A stretch of DNA of 38,043 bases, taken from the NCBI GenBank assembly GCA_902535625.1, contig CACAUA010000008.1, positions 1 through 38,043 of the forward strand, given 5' to 3'. The notes below the pieces were generated by a model that worked only from the letters and a program-made list of their open reading frames with translations, had not been told where the DNA came from and did not search any database. The DNA comes from an uncultured Pelagibacteraceae bacterium (lineage in GTDB: Bacteria > Pseudomonadota > Alphaproteobacteria > Pelagibacterales > Pelagibacteraceae). Below are positions 25,815 to 34,099 of this stretch, piece by piece. Every line of letters begins with the position of its first letter. Positions within the stretch are counted from its first letter, which is position 1. Made by a program: the position numbers and the translations under genes.

Positions 25815-28052
25815 ATGACTGTGGCTGAACTCCAAATTTTGGTTGATAAGCTACAGTCTAAAATAAGTCAGTTAGAGCTCACAAGTAAAGGAGCGATCAA
25901 AGCAACAGAGTTTAGATTAGAAGCTGTACTACAAGCGAATTTAGATACATTTTGGTTATTAATTTGCGCTATTTTAGTTTTCTTGATGCAGGCTGGATTT
26001 ATGTGTTTAGAATCTGGTTTATCAAGAAGTAAGAATAGTATTAACGTTGCTCTTAAAAATATTACAGATTTTGGAATAGCCGTAGTTACTTTTTGGGCTT
26101 TTGGTTTTGCATTGATGTATGGAACCAGTGTGATGGGCTTGTTTGGTAATAAATTTTATTTTTTTACAACTAAGGTTGCTGGTTATCAAACATATTTTGT
26201 GTTTCAGGCAATGTTTGTTGCAACAGCAGCAACTATCATATCCGGAGCCGTTGCTGAAAGACTTAGGTTTTTCTCATACGTAATAATTACTTTTATAACT
26301 TCAGGAATTTTATACCCAATAGTAGGCCATTGGGCGTGGGCTTTTGATTTTACGAATCCAACAGTAAAATTTGGTTGGCTAGGTAAGATGGGTTATTTAG
26401 ATTTTGCAGGTGCATCTGTTGTTCATTCTGTTGGAGGTTGGGTGGCATTAGCAATATTACTCATTATTGGAAGTAGAACAGGCAGATTTAGGAAAGATAA
26501 AGATAAAAAATTGTTTCAAGGTAGTAATACACCAATTGCTGCTCTTGGTGCTTTAATTTTATGGTTCGGTTGGTTTGGATTTAATGGCGGCGCAAATGGA
26601 GCAATGGATTTAAAAATTCCATTGATATTAATTAATACCTTTTTATCAGCATCGTTTGGTTTAATCTTTTCAAGTGCAATGGGTATTATCGTAATGAAAA
26701 AACCAGAGCCATTATTTATGATTACAGGTCCTTTGGCTGGTTTAGTTTCGATTACAGCAAGTTGCGCTTATGTTAATCCATCGGAGGCAATATATATTGG
26801 AGCAATTGGAGGAATTTTATCAGGCTCAACAATTATTTTATTAGAGAAATTAAAAATTGATGATGTTGTTAGCGCTATACCTGTTCATTTAGTAGGAGGT
26901 ATGTGGGGAACTATATCAGTTGCTATATTTGGTGATTTCGAAATGATGGGACTAGATAAAACAAGATTAGAACAATTAACAATTCAAATCATAGGAACAT
27001 TTAGCATTGGTGGATTTTGCTTTTTTGCTTCATACTTGATTTTTAAATCTATAAATTATATTTATCCTCTTCGAGTAGGCAAAATTCAAGAGGAACTTGG
27101 TTTAAATATATCAGAACACAACGCATCAACAGATACTCACGAATTACTCGAAGTACTAACCAATCAAGCAAAAACTGAGGATTATTCATTAAGAGCTCCT
27201 CAAGATCCATTTACTGATAGTGGTATTATTGGTACACAATACAATTTTTTGATGGAAAAATTAGAACAAAGTGAAAAACAAAAAAATAAATGGAAAAACA
27301 GAGTTTCATCTGAAATTAAATTAGCAATGAATGTGCAGAGACGTTTAATGCCAAATAGAGATTTGTCTAATTATCCAATTTATGGACTAAATATTCCAGC
27401 CAGAGAAATTTCAGGAGATTTTTACGACTTTTATTTACATGATGATCTAGTTTACTTCACATTGTCAGATGTTTCTGGCAAAGGAGTTAATGCTGGCATG
27501 GTTATGGCTAAGGCAATTACTTTATTTAAAATTTTTTCTAGATTAAAATTTAAACCTAATGAAATCCTACTTGAAATGAATAATGATTTAAATGAAACTA
27601 ATCCACCAGGTACCTTTATAACCTCAATAGTTGGATGCTATAATATTAAAACAGACATTATTGAAATTGCAAATGCAGGTCATCAACCAGCTTTGTTGAG
27701 AAAAGGAAAAGATTTTGTTGAATATTCATCTTCTTCTACTCCTCTTGCAATAGTCAAACATAAAAATGAAAATGTTTATAAGCTAGATACTTTTAAATTA
27801 GATGGAGGAAGAATATATTGTTTTACTGATGGTTTTTCAGAATGTATGGACGAAAATAAAAACGAAATAGGTATTGACGGAGTTAAAAAACTTTTACTTA
27901 ATCATCAAAATTCTTCTTTACGAAAAGAACTTGAAAATTCTACAGAGGAAATTAGACTTAAAAGTCTAAAAAAAGATTATAAAGAGACTGGTATAAAAGC
28001 AAATAACGATATACTTGATGATGATTTAACTATCATCGGGATTGGGCATTAA
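25815..28052 (+). CDS. Ammonium transporter fused to PP2C (SpoIIE) serine phosphatase, copy 2
   Basis: 745 residues, same architecture as copy 1 over its whole length. Extra N-terminal helix of about 45 residues with heptads ('ILVDKLQSKISQLEL') before the first membrane segment. Twin His204 ('ASVVHSVGGW') and His358 ('IPVHLVGGMWG') are kept, but the residue matching E. coli AmtB Ser219, which lines the outer ammonium site, is Ala260 here ('GFNGGANGA'), unlike Ser242 of copy 1. Phosphatase ligands are present: Asp535 ('SGDF'), Asp552 ('SDVSGKG'), Asp672 ('FTDGFSE') and 'LDDD' near the end. The C-terminus has an added basic stretch ('RLKSLKKDYKETG'). The two copies are clearly diverged, so not a recent duplication; different ligand sensitivity is possible. 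Confidence 0.92.
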   Translation: MTVAELQILVDKLQSKISQLELTSKGAIKATEFRLEAVLQANLDTFWLLICAILVFLMQAGFMCLESGLSRSKNSINVALKNITDFGIAVVTFWAFGFALMYGTSVMGLFGNKFYFFTTKVAGYQTYFVFQAMFVATAATIISGAVAERLRFFSYVIITFITSGILYPIVGHWAWAFDFTNPTVKFGWLGKMGYLDFAGASVVHSVGGWVALAILLIIGSRTGRFRKDKDKKLFQGSNTPIAALGALILWFGWFGFNGGANGAMDLKIPLILINTFLSASFGLIFSSAMGIIVMKKPEPLFMITGPLAGLVSITASCAYVNPSEAIYIGAIGGILSGSTIILLEKLKIDDVVSAIPVHLVGGMWGTISVAIFGDFEMMGLDKTRLEQLTIQIIGTFSIGGFCFFASYLIFKSINYIYPLRVGKIQEELGLNISEHNASTDTHELLEVLTNQAKTEDYSLRAPQDPFTDSGIIGTQYNFLMEKLEQSEKQKNKWKNRVSSEIKLAMNVQRRLMPNRDLSNYPIYGLNIPAREISGDFYDFYLHDDLVYFTLSDVSGKGVNAGMVMAKAITLFKIFSRLKFKPNEILLEMNNDLNETNPPGTFITSIVGCYNIKTDIIEIANAGHQPALLRKGKDFVEYSSSSTPLAIVKHKNENVYKLDTFKLDGGRIYCFTDGFSECMDENKNEIGIDGVKKLLLNHQNSSLRKELENSTEEIRLKSLKKDYKETGIKANNDILDDDLTIIGIGH

Positions 28053-28054
28053 AA

Positions 28055-28180
28055 ATTATAAAGCAAAATTTTAATACAGATTCTAACAAACAATTATCAG
28101 ATATAACAAATACGGTAATTAATACTGTTGTGGATAATAAGCTAAGTGATGACTTAACCTTAATATCTATAGGTAAATAA
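28055..28180 (+). pseudogene. Remnant C-terminus of a third PP2C phosphatase
   Basis: Directly after copy 2 and in another frame, 41 codons plus stop (TAA 28178-28180) read as the tail of a SpoIIE domain. Including the codon at 28052, 26 of 42 residues match the tail of copy 1, and the last 14 residues ('NKLSDDLTLISIGK') are identical. There is no start codon and no upstream domain, so it cannot work alone. In those 14 codons, nine differ from copy 1 and all changes are silent, which speaks against a recent copy of gene 1. Best read as the stump of a further family member deleted or replaced by copy 2. Confidence 0.8.
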
Positions 28181-28252
28181 CGATCTAAGTTAAATAAACC
28201 CGCGATCAAATATCATATATATTAAGCATATCTTAGAAAATATATTTCAATC

Positions 28253-29494
28253 GTGGATGAAAAAAATCTAAAAATTGGAATTATCGGTGCTGGTATTCAA
28301 GGTGTCTGTAATGCTTTGTTTCTTCAAAAAAAAGGTTTTCAAGTAACACTTTTTGATAGAGAGGAGCCTGGAAGTGCAGCATCATATGGAAATGCTGGCC
28401 ACTTTTCTCCTTACGCTTCTGTTCCTTTAAATAGACCAGATGTCATCGCAGACGTTCCTTCAATGTTAATTAGTTCAAGAGGACCATTAGCTCTAAAGTG
28501 GAACTATGTTCCAAAGATGATCCCTTGGTTTGCAAGATTTATTTTAAATTGTAGGGAAGAAAAAATGATGCATACAGCCAAGAATATGCATCAAATTTTA
28601 GATCAATCATTACCAGCTTTCGATGAATTATTTGATGAAATTGATTTAGATGGTTTGGTAGAAAATAATGGAATTCTTTATGTTTGGACTGATCAAAATA
28701 TGAAAAGTAGAGAGTTAGAAATTAGAATTAGAGATCAATTGGGAGTAAAACAACAACTAGTAAATAAAAAAGAAATTCATGATTTAGAACCTAATTTAAA
28801 ACCATTTTATCATGGAGGAGTTTTTTATGATTATGCAAGACACGCAAGAAACCCAAGAAAAATTTTAATTAAATTATTTGAGAATTTTGTAAATAAAGGT
28901 GGAAAGTTTTTAAAATTAAACATTCAAAATATAGATTTTGATGAAGAAAAACCTGTTCTTAGAACAGAAACCCAAAGATTTATTTTTGATAGACTTGTTG
29001 TTGCATGTGGAGCATTTTCAAAAAGATTAACTGATAAATTACATGAAAATATTCCTTTAGATACTGAAAGAGGTTATCATGTTCACTTTAAAGATTACGA
29101 TCATTTAATTTCAAGACCCATTGTTTATTCGAATAGAGGTTTTGGAATGACGCCAATGGAACAGGGGTTGCGTGTTGTTGGAACTGTAGAATTTGGAGGT
29201 TTAGAAAACTCTCCATCTAAATCAAGAATAAAAAACTTGATATTAAACGCTAAGGATATGTTAGATGGGTTACCAGAACATAAAGATGAGTGGCTTGGTT
29301 TTAGACCTACATTGCCGGATTTTCTTCCAGTACTAGGGCCTTCAAAAAACTATAAAAATGTTTTCTATTCTTTTGGTCATCATCATTTAGGTTGGACACT
29401 TGGCGCAATATCAGGAAAAATTATATCTAAAATGATCTCAGGTGAGAATACTAACTTAGATCTGCAACCATACAGTTCAATAAGGTTTAGTTAA
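28253..29494 (+). CDS. FAD-dependent D-amino acid dehydrogenase-like oxidoreductase (DadA family)
   Basis: 413 residues, GTG start at 28253 (no in-frame ATG before the nucleotide motif). N-terminal Rossmann dinucleotide motif 'GIIGAGIQG' (Gly12, 14, 17) ending in acidic Asp36 region 'VTLFDRE', then 'AASYGNAGHFSPYA', which matches the 'SFANAGxISP' block of DadA. C-terminal 'GFRPTLPDFLPVLGPS' and 'FSFGHHHLGWTLG' are typical of the DAO/DadA family. The family deaminates D-amino acids (or oxidises related amines) to 2-oxo acids, feeding electrons to the membrane. The exact substrate cannot be read off. Next genes are a transporter and a 2-hydroxyacid dehydrogenase, suggesting a small catabolic unit. 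Confidence 0.85.
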   Translation: MDEKNLKIGIIGAGIQGVCNALFLQKKGFQVTLFDREEPGSAASYGNAGHFSPYASVPLNRPDVIADVPSMLISSRGPLALKWNYVPKMIPWFARFILNCREEKMMHTAKNMHQILDQSLPAFDELFDEIDLDGLVENNGILYVWTDQNMKSRELEIRIRDQLGVKQQLVNKKEIHDLEPNLKPFYHGGVFYDYARHARNPRKILIKLFENFVNKGGKFLKLNIQNIDFDEEKPVLRTETQRFIFDRLVVACGAFSKRLTDKLHENIPLDTERGYHVHFKDYDHLISRPIVYSNRGFGMTPMEQGLRVVGTVEFGGLENSPSKSRIKNLILNAKDMLDGLPEHKDEWLGFRPTLPDFLPVLGPSKNYKNVFYSFGHHHLGWTLGAISGKIISKMISGENTNLDLQPYSSIRFS

Positions 29495-29521
29495 AAGCAA
29501 TCTTTTATAGTACTCTATTAA

Positions 29522-30427
29522 ATGCTTGAAAATAAAAGTAATATCATAATTGCATCTATTTTGCTTTTTTTAGCTGCTCTGTTTTGGTCAGGAAATTTTA
29601 TTGTTGGAAAGATAGCAGGTTTAAATGAAATACCTCCGATATCTTTAAATATATTAAGATGGTCATTAGCGTTTCTAATTTTATTACCTTTCACTTACAA
29701 AGAGATGCTTGAAAAAAAGGAATTAATTTTTAAAAATATTTATCTCTTATGTTTTTTGGGGATAACAGCGGTCAGTATTTTTAATTCAGCACTTTTTTAT
29801 TCTTTGAAAACTACACAAGTCATTACGGGTGTACTTATGATTTCAACTGTTCCAGTTATGATCATTTTATTTTCTATAATTTTAAAAATTGAAAAAACAA
29901 ATACCTTTCAAGTTTTGGGAGTTGTATTTTCTTTGTTAGGTGTATTATTTATAATTTCAAAAGCAGATTTTGAAGTCTTTAAAAATTTAGCTTTTGAAAA
30001 AGGAGATTTATTTGCATTATTTGCAATGATATCCTGGTCACTATATTCAGCACTTTTAAAGAAAAAAAATTACGGATTATCTCCAATAACTTTACTTCAG
30101 GTTGTCATTGGTCTTGGCGTAATATTTCTTATTCCAATGTATGCAATAGATTATATTTACATTGGTAATCGAATTACAGTTAATACAAATTTCATTCTTG
30201 TTTTATCTTATGTTGTTTTGTTACCTGGAATAATTTCTTTTTTTTTCTGGATAAAAGGTGTTGCTTTAATAGGCGCTAATAGGGCAGGAATTTATTTACA
30301 TTTAATGCCAATTCTAGCTGCAATTCTTGCAATGATAATATTTGATGAAGTATTATTATTTTATCATTATATCGGTGGAATATTTATTATTTCAGGGATA
30401 TTACTTTCAAACAAAAAAAATGCATAA
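29522..30427 (+). CDS. EamA/DMT-family transporter
   Basis: 301 residues with about ten hydrophobic helices and two EamA repeats (about 10-140 and 160-295). 'FWSGNFIVGK' near the start and 'GANRAGIYLHLMPILAAILAMIIFDE' in the second repeat are EamA hallmarks. Such proteins export or exchange amino acids and other metabolites; substrate unknown. It begins 27 bases after the DadA-like gene and its last eight bases overlap the dehydrogenase start at 30420, so the three are likely one operon. Confidence 0.88.
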   Translation: MLENKSNIIIASILLFLAALFWSGNFIVGKIAGLNEIPPISLNILRWSLAFLILLPFTYKEMLEKKELIFKNIYLLCFLGITAVSIFNSALFYSLKTTQVITGVLMISTVPVMIILFSIILKIEKTNTFQVLGVVFSLLGVLFIISKADFEVFKNLAFEKGDLFALFAMISWSLYSALLKKKNYGLSPITLLQVVIGLGVIFLIPMYAIDYIYIGNRITVNTNFILVLSYVVLLPGIISFFFWIKGVALIGANRAGIYLHLMPILAAILAMIIFDEVLLFYHYIGGIFIISGILLSNKKNA

Positions 30428-31373
30428 AGTAGCTATACTCGACGATTATCAAAACATTGCAAAAGATTTTATTGATCTTAAAAAATTATCTTCAAAATAT
30501 GAATTTCAAATTTTTAATCAGCCTTTTGAAAATGAGGATGATGCAATAGAACAACTGAAAGAATTTGAAGTACTATTTATAATGCGAGAAAGAACAAAAA
30601 TAACAAAACAATTAATAGAAAGTTTAAAAAAATTAAAACTAATTGTTACAAGTGGAATGAGAAACAAATCTATAGATTTAGATGCTGCTAAGAAAAATAA
30701 AATTTTGGTTACTGGTACAGAAATCAATAGCAACCCAACGCCAGAGTTGACTTGGGCATTAATTTTGGGACTTGCAAGAAATTTTAAAACAGAAATAGAT
30801 AATATGTATCAAGGTTACTGGCAGTCAACAATTGGAGTGGAGCTTAAAGGTAAGATATTAGGTTTACTTGGATTGGGTAGAGTAGGTTCTGAAGTTGCTA
30901 AAATTGGTAAAGCTTTTGGTATGCAAATTATGGCTTGGAGTGAAAATTTAAACTTAGATAAATGCAAAGAGTTAAATGTGTTGCCATGTAACAAAGACGA
31001 TTTGATTCAAAATTCAGACTTTCTATCAATTCATGTTCAAGGAGGAGATAGATATAGAAATTGTATTACTATTAAAGAATTTGAGAAAATGAAAAAAACC
31101 TCCTACTTAATAAATACTTCGAGAGGTGAAATAGTTAATGAAGATGATTTAATTATAGCATTATCAACAAATATTATAGCTGGCGCAGGCATAGATGTTT
31201 ACGAAAAAGAACCACTTCCTGAAAGCCATAAGCTTAGATTCGTACAGAATGCTCTTTTACTTCCTCACATTGGTTATGTAACTGCCGAAAATTATGAAAC
31301 TTTCTACACTCAAATGATAGAGAATCTTGATAGTTTTATATCTGGTAAACCAAAAAGAGTTATAGAACAATAG
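30420..31373 (+). CDS. D-isomer-specific 2-hydroxyacid dehydrogenase
   Basis: 317 residues from ATG 30420. A longer reading from 30342 would add 26 hydrophobic residues overlapping the EamA gene and is not supported, since the enzyme fold starts with 'KVAILDDYQN'. NAD-binding motif 'GLLGLGRVG' at 148-156. Catalytic residues of the family: Arg235 ('NTSRGE'), Glu264 ('EKEP') and His283 ('LPHIG'). Cytoplasmic enzyme interconverting a D-2-hydroxyacid and a 2-oxo acid with NAD(P). Substrate unknown; neighbours suggest amino-acid-derived oxo acids. Overlap with EamA implies coupling. Confidence 0.88.
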   Translation: MHKVAILDDYQNIAKDFIDLKKLSSKYEFQIFNQPFENEDDAIEQLKEFEVLFIMRERTKITKQLIESLKKLKLIVTSGMRNKSIDLDAAKKNKILVTGTEINSNPTPELTWALILGLARNFKTEIDNMYQGYWQSTIGVELKGKILGLLGLGRVGSEVAKIGKAFGMQIMAWSENLNLDKCKELNVLPCNKDDLIQNSDFLSIHVQGGDRYRNCITIKEFEKMKKTSYLINTSRGEIVNEDDLIIALSTNIIAGAGIDVYEKEPLPESHKLRFVQNALLLPHIGYVTAENYETFYTQMIENLDSFISGKPKRVIEQ

Positions 31374-31416
31374 AAATCTTAGACAATTTTACCAGATAAA
31401 ATTTTAATTTTTTGTG

Positions 31417-31422
31417 TATAAT
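31417..31422 (+). promoter_or_regulatory. Possible -10 element giving a leaderless mRNA
   Basis: A perfect TATAAT ends seven bases before the ATG at 31430, so transcription would start at or next to the A of the start codon. No Shine-Dalgarno sequence precedes this ATG. No good -35 is present at the normal distance (TTTACC lies 23 bases upstream), so the call is tentative. Confidence 0.3.
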
Positions 31423-31429
31423 TAATTTG

Positions 31430-34084
31430 ATGAGCAAAGAATTTAAAGCTAATCAAAATCAAAAATTAGATAATCAAGAGTTAAATGATTGGTTAGACTC
31501 TCTTGATGCAGTAGTTGAAAATCATGGTAGAGAGGGCGCCAAACTAATTTTAGAAAAACTTGAGAAAAGAGCAAAAGATTTAAGAGTATTATATTCACCA
31601 GTTCCATATTCACCTTACAGAAATACGATATCTCAATATGATCAAGGAATTTATCCTGGAGATTTAGAAATTGAGGAAAAAATAACAGCAATTTTAAGAT
31701 GGAATGCTTTAACCATGGTTATGAAAGCAAATAAAAATTATGGTGGGCTTGGAGGACATATAGCAAGCTATGCATCTTTTGCTGAAGTATTTGAAACTGG
31801 ATTTAATCATTTTTTTAAAGGTGGTGATGAAGCAGATTTAATTTTTTATCAATCACAGTGCACAACTGGAATATATGCAAGATCTTTTTTAGAGGGAAGA
31901 TTGACAAAAAATCATTTAGAACATTATAGGCAGGAATTAAACGAGCAAGGACTGTCTTCATATTGCCATCCTTATTTGATGAGAGATTACTGGACATTTA
32001 CCACATCATCCATGGGGATAGGTTTAGTTAATGCAATTTACCAAGCCCGTTTCATGAAATATTTAGAAAATAGAAACTTATTAAAAACAAATAAAAGAGT
32101 ATGGGGTTTATTTGGAGATGGTGAAATGGATGAACCTGAAAGTTTAGCTGGATTATCTATCGCCTCTAGAGAAAAATTAGATAATTTAACTTTTATTATA
32201 AATTGCAATCTCCAAAGATTAGATGGACCTGTGAGAGGCAATGGACAAATAATTCAAGAACTTGAGACAATCTTTAAAGCTAATGGATGGAATGTTATAA
32301 AAGTCCTTTGGGGATCTGAATGGGATAAGATTTTTCAACAAGATAAAGATCACTTGTTATTGAAACGTTTTGCTAAAACTGTAGACGGAAAATATCAAAC
32401 TTTAGGGGCAAGAGATGGTGAGTATAACCTTAAAAACTTTTTTGCAGAGGATCCAGAAGTTTTAAAATTGGTTTCTTCACTTAGTAAAGATGAAATTGAT
32501 AAATTAAAAAGAGGAGGTCATGATTTTAAAAAACTTTATGCTGCATTTAATGCGGCCGTTAAAACTAAAGGCAAACCTACAGTTATTTTAGCCAAAACAA
32601 AAAAAGGGTATGGAATGGGTAAAGCTGGAGAGTCAAAAATGACTAACCACCAGCAAAAAGAATTAAATCTTGATGCATTAAAAGAGTTTAGAGATCGTTT
32701 TCAACTAGATATTCCAGATAATAAACTAGAAAATATGGAGTTTTATAAACCAGATGAAAATTCTGAGGAAATAAAATACTTAAAAAAAAGAAGGGAAGCT
32801 TTAGGAGGGTCTTTACCTAAAAGAAGCTTTAAAGAAGTTGAATTAGTTACTCCAAAAATTGAAAAACATTCAAACTTTTTATTCGAAGAAAGTGACAGAG
32901 AATATTCAACAACGACTGGACTAGTAAGATCTTTAGGAAACATAATGAGAGATAAAGAGTTTGGAAAAAGAATCGTTCCAATAGTTGCAGATGAAGCTAG
33001 GACTTTTGGAATGGCTAATTTATTTTCACAAATTGGAATATATTCACCAGAAGGTCAGTTATATGAACCCGAAGATGCGACTTCAATTTTGAAATATCAA
33101 GAATCTAAAACAGGACAATTATTAGAGGAAGGAATTAATGAAGCCGGAGCCATATCTTCTTGGCTAGCAGCAGCTACATCTTATAGCAATCATAATTATC
33201 CAATGATGCCGTTTTATATTTTTTACTCAATGTTTGGTTTTCAAAGAATCGGAGATTTGATTTGGGCGGCAGCTGATCAAATGCCTAGAGGATTTTTAAT
33301 TGGTGCAACAGCTGGTCGAACTACTTTAGCTGGAGAAGGATTGCAGCATCAAGATGGACAAAGTCATATAATTGCATCAACATTTCCAAATTTAAAATCC
33401 TACGATCCTTGTTTTGCAAGTGAACTTGCAATTATATTTGATGAAGGAATGAAAAGAATGATGACAGAATGTAAAGATGAATTTTATTATATTACTGTGA
33501 ATAATGAAAAGTACTCTCATCCAAAAATTGATAAAAAAAATAAAGATGGAATAATTAAAGGTGGTTATCTTTTTGAAGATAATTCTAATGATAAAATTAA
33601 CATAAATTTATTAGGATCTGGACCAATTTTTAGAGAATGTATTGAAGCCTCTAAAATACTTAAAGATGAATATGGAATTGGTTCAAGATTATACAGCATA
33701 ACAAGTTATTCAGAGTTAGAAAAAGATGCTAAATCAGTTTTAAGACAAAACACATTATCTCCTGCAAATCAAAAACAAAATTATTTGCAGCAGCTAATTT
33801 CCAATGAAGATCCTGTAATTGCTACTTCAGATTATGTAAGAGCTTATTCACAATTAATCTCTAGTCATATAAAGAATAAGTTTTTAGCAATGGGTACAGA
33901 TGGTTTTGGAAGAAGTGATACGCGAAAAAATTTAAGAGACTTTTTTGAGGTAGATAGCAAACATATAGTCGTCAGTTCTTTGTATACACTTTATGAAGAT
34001 AAGAAAGTCCCATTACAAACATTAGAAAAAGCGATAAGTAAATATAATCTCAACAATAATAAGAATAATCCTTGGGAAATATAG
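31430..34084 (+). CDS. Homodimeric-type 2-oxoacid dehydrogenase E1 (AceE/MdeB family)
   Basis: 884 residues, the full length of AceE-type E1. The start is ATG 31430; an in-frame TTG at 31412 would add only six residues. Thiamine diphosphate motif begins at 'GDGEMDEPES' (Gly229-Gly231) and continues with 'INCNLQRLDGPVRGNG', a well-conserved AceE block. Transketolase-type middle domain ('PIVADEARTFGMANLF', 'GINEAGAISSWLAAATSY') and C-terminal domain are present. It decarboxylates pyruvate and passes acetyl to a lipoyl E2. No E2 or E3 gene is nearby. MdeB, the 2-oxobutyrate dehydrogenase E1 of methionine breakdown in Pseudomonas, has the same fold, so the substrate is open. Confidence 0.88.
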   Translation: MSKEFKANQNQKLDNQELNDWLDSLDAVVENHGREGAKLILEKLEKRAKDLRVLYSPVPYSPYRNTISQYDQGIYPGDLEIEEKITAILRWNALTMVMKANKNYGGLGGHIASYASFAEVFETGFNHFFKGGDEADLIFYQSQCTTGIYARSFLEGRLTKNHLEHYRQELNEQGLSSYCHPYLMRDYWTFTTSSMGIGLVNAIYQARFMKYLENRNLLKTNKRVWGLFGDGEMDEPESLAGLSIASREKLDNLTFIINCNLQRLDGPVRGNGQIIQELETIFKANGWNVIKVLWGSEWDKIFQQDKDHLLLKRFAKTVDGKYQTLGARDGEYNLKNFFAEDPEVLKLVSSLSKDEIDKLKRGGHDFKKLYAAFNAAVKTKGKPTVILAKTKKGYGMGKAGESKMTNHQQKELNLDALKEFRDRFQLDIPDNKLENMEFYKPDENSEEIKYLKKRREALGGSLPKRSFKEVELVTPKIEKHSNFLFEESDREYSTTTGLVRSLGNIMRDKEFGKRIVPIVADEARTFGMANLFSQIGIYSPEGQLYEPEDATSILKYQESKTGQLLEEGINEAGAISSWLAAATSYSNHNYPMMPFYIFYSMFGFQRIGDLIWAAADQMPRGFLIGATAGRTTLAGEGLQHQDGQSHIIASTFPNLKSYDPCFASELAIIFDEGMKRMMTECKDEFYYITVNNEKYSHPKIDKKNKDGIIKGGYLFEDNSNDKININLLGSGPIFRECIEASKILKDEYGIGSRLYSITSYSELEKDAKSVLRQNTLSPANQKQNYLQQLISNEDPVIATSDYVRAYSQLISSHIKNKFLAMGTDGFGRSDTRKNLRDFFEVDSKHIVVSSLYTLYEDKKVPLQTLEKAISKYNLNNNKNNPWEI

Positions 34085-34099
34085 TCCCTAATAGTATTT

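Noticed and set aside
28181..28252. Inverted repeat TCTAAG / CTTAGA before the DadA-like gene as a terminator or operator
   Set aside because: Only six bases per arm, far apart, no T-run; chance is likely in this composition.
30342..30420. Longer 343-residue start of the 2-hydroxyacid dehydrogenase with a hydrophobic N-terminus
   Set aside because: The extra 26 residues are the EamA coding region read in another frame; the enzyme fold starts at the Met at 30420.
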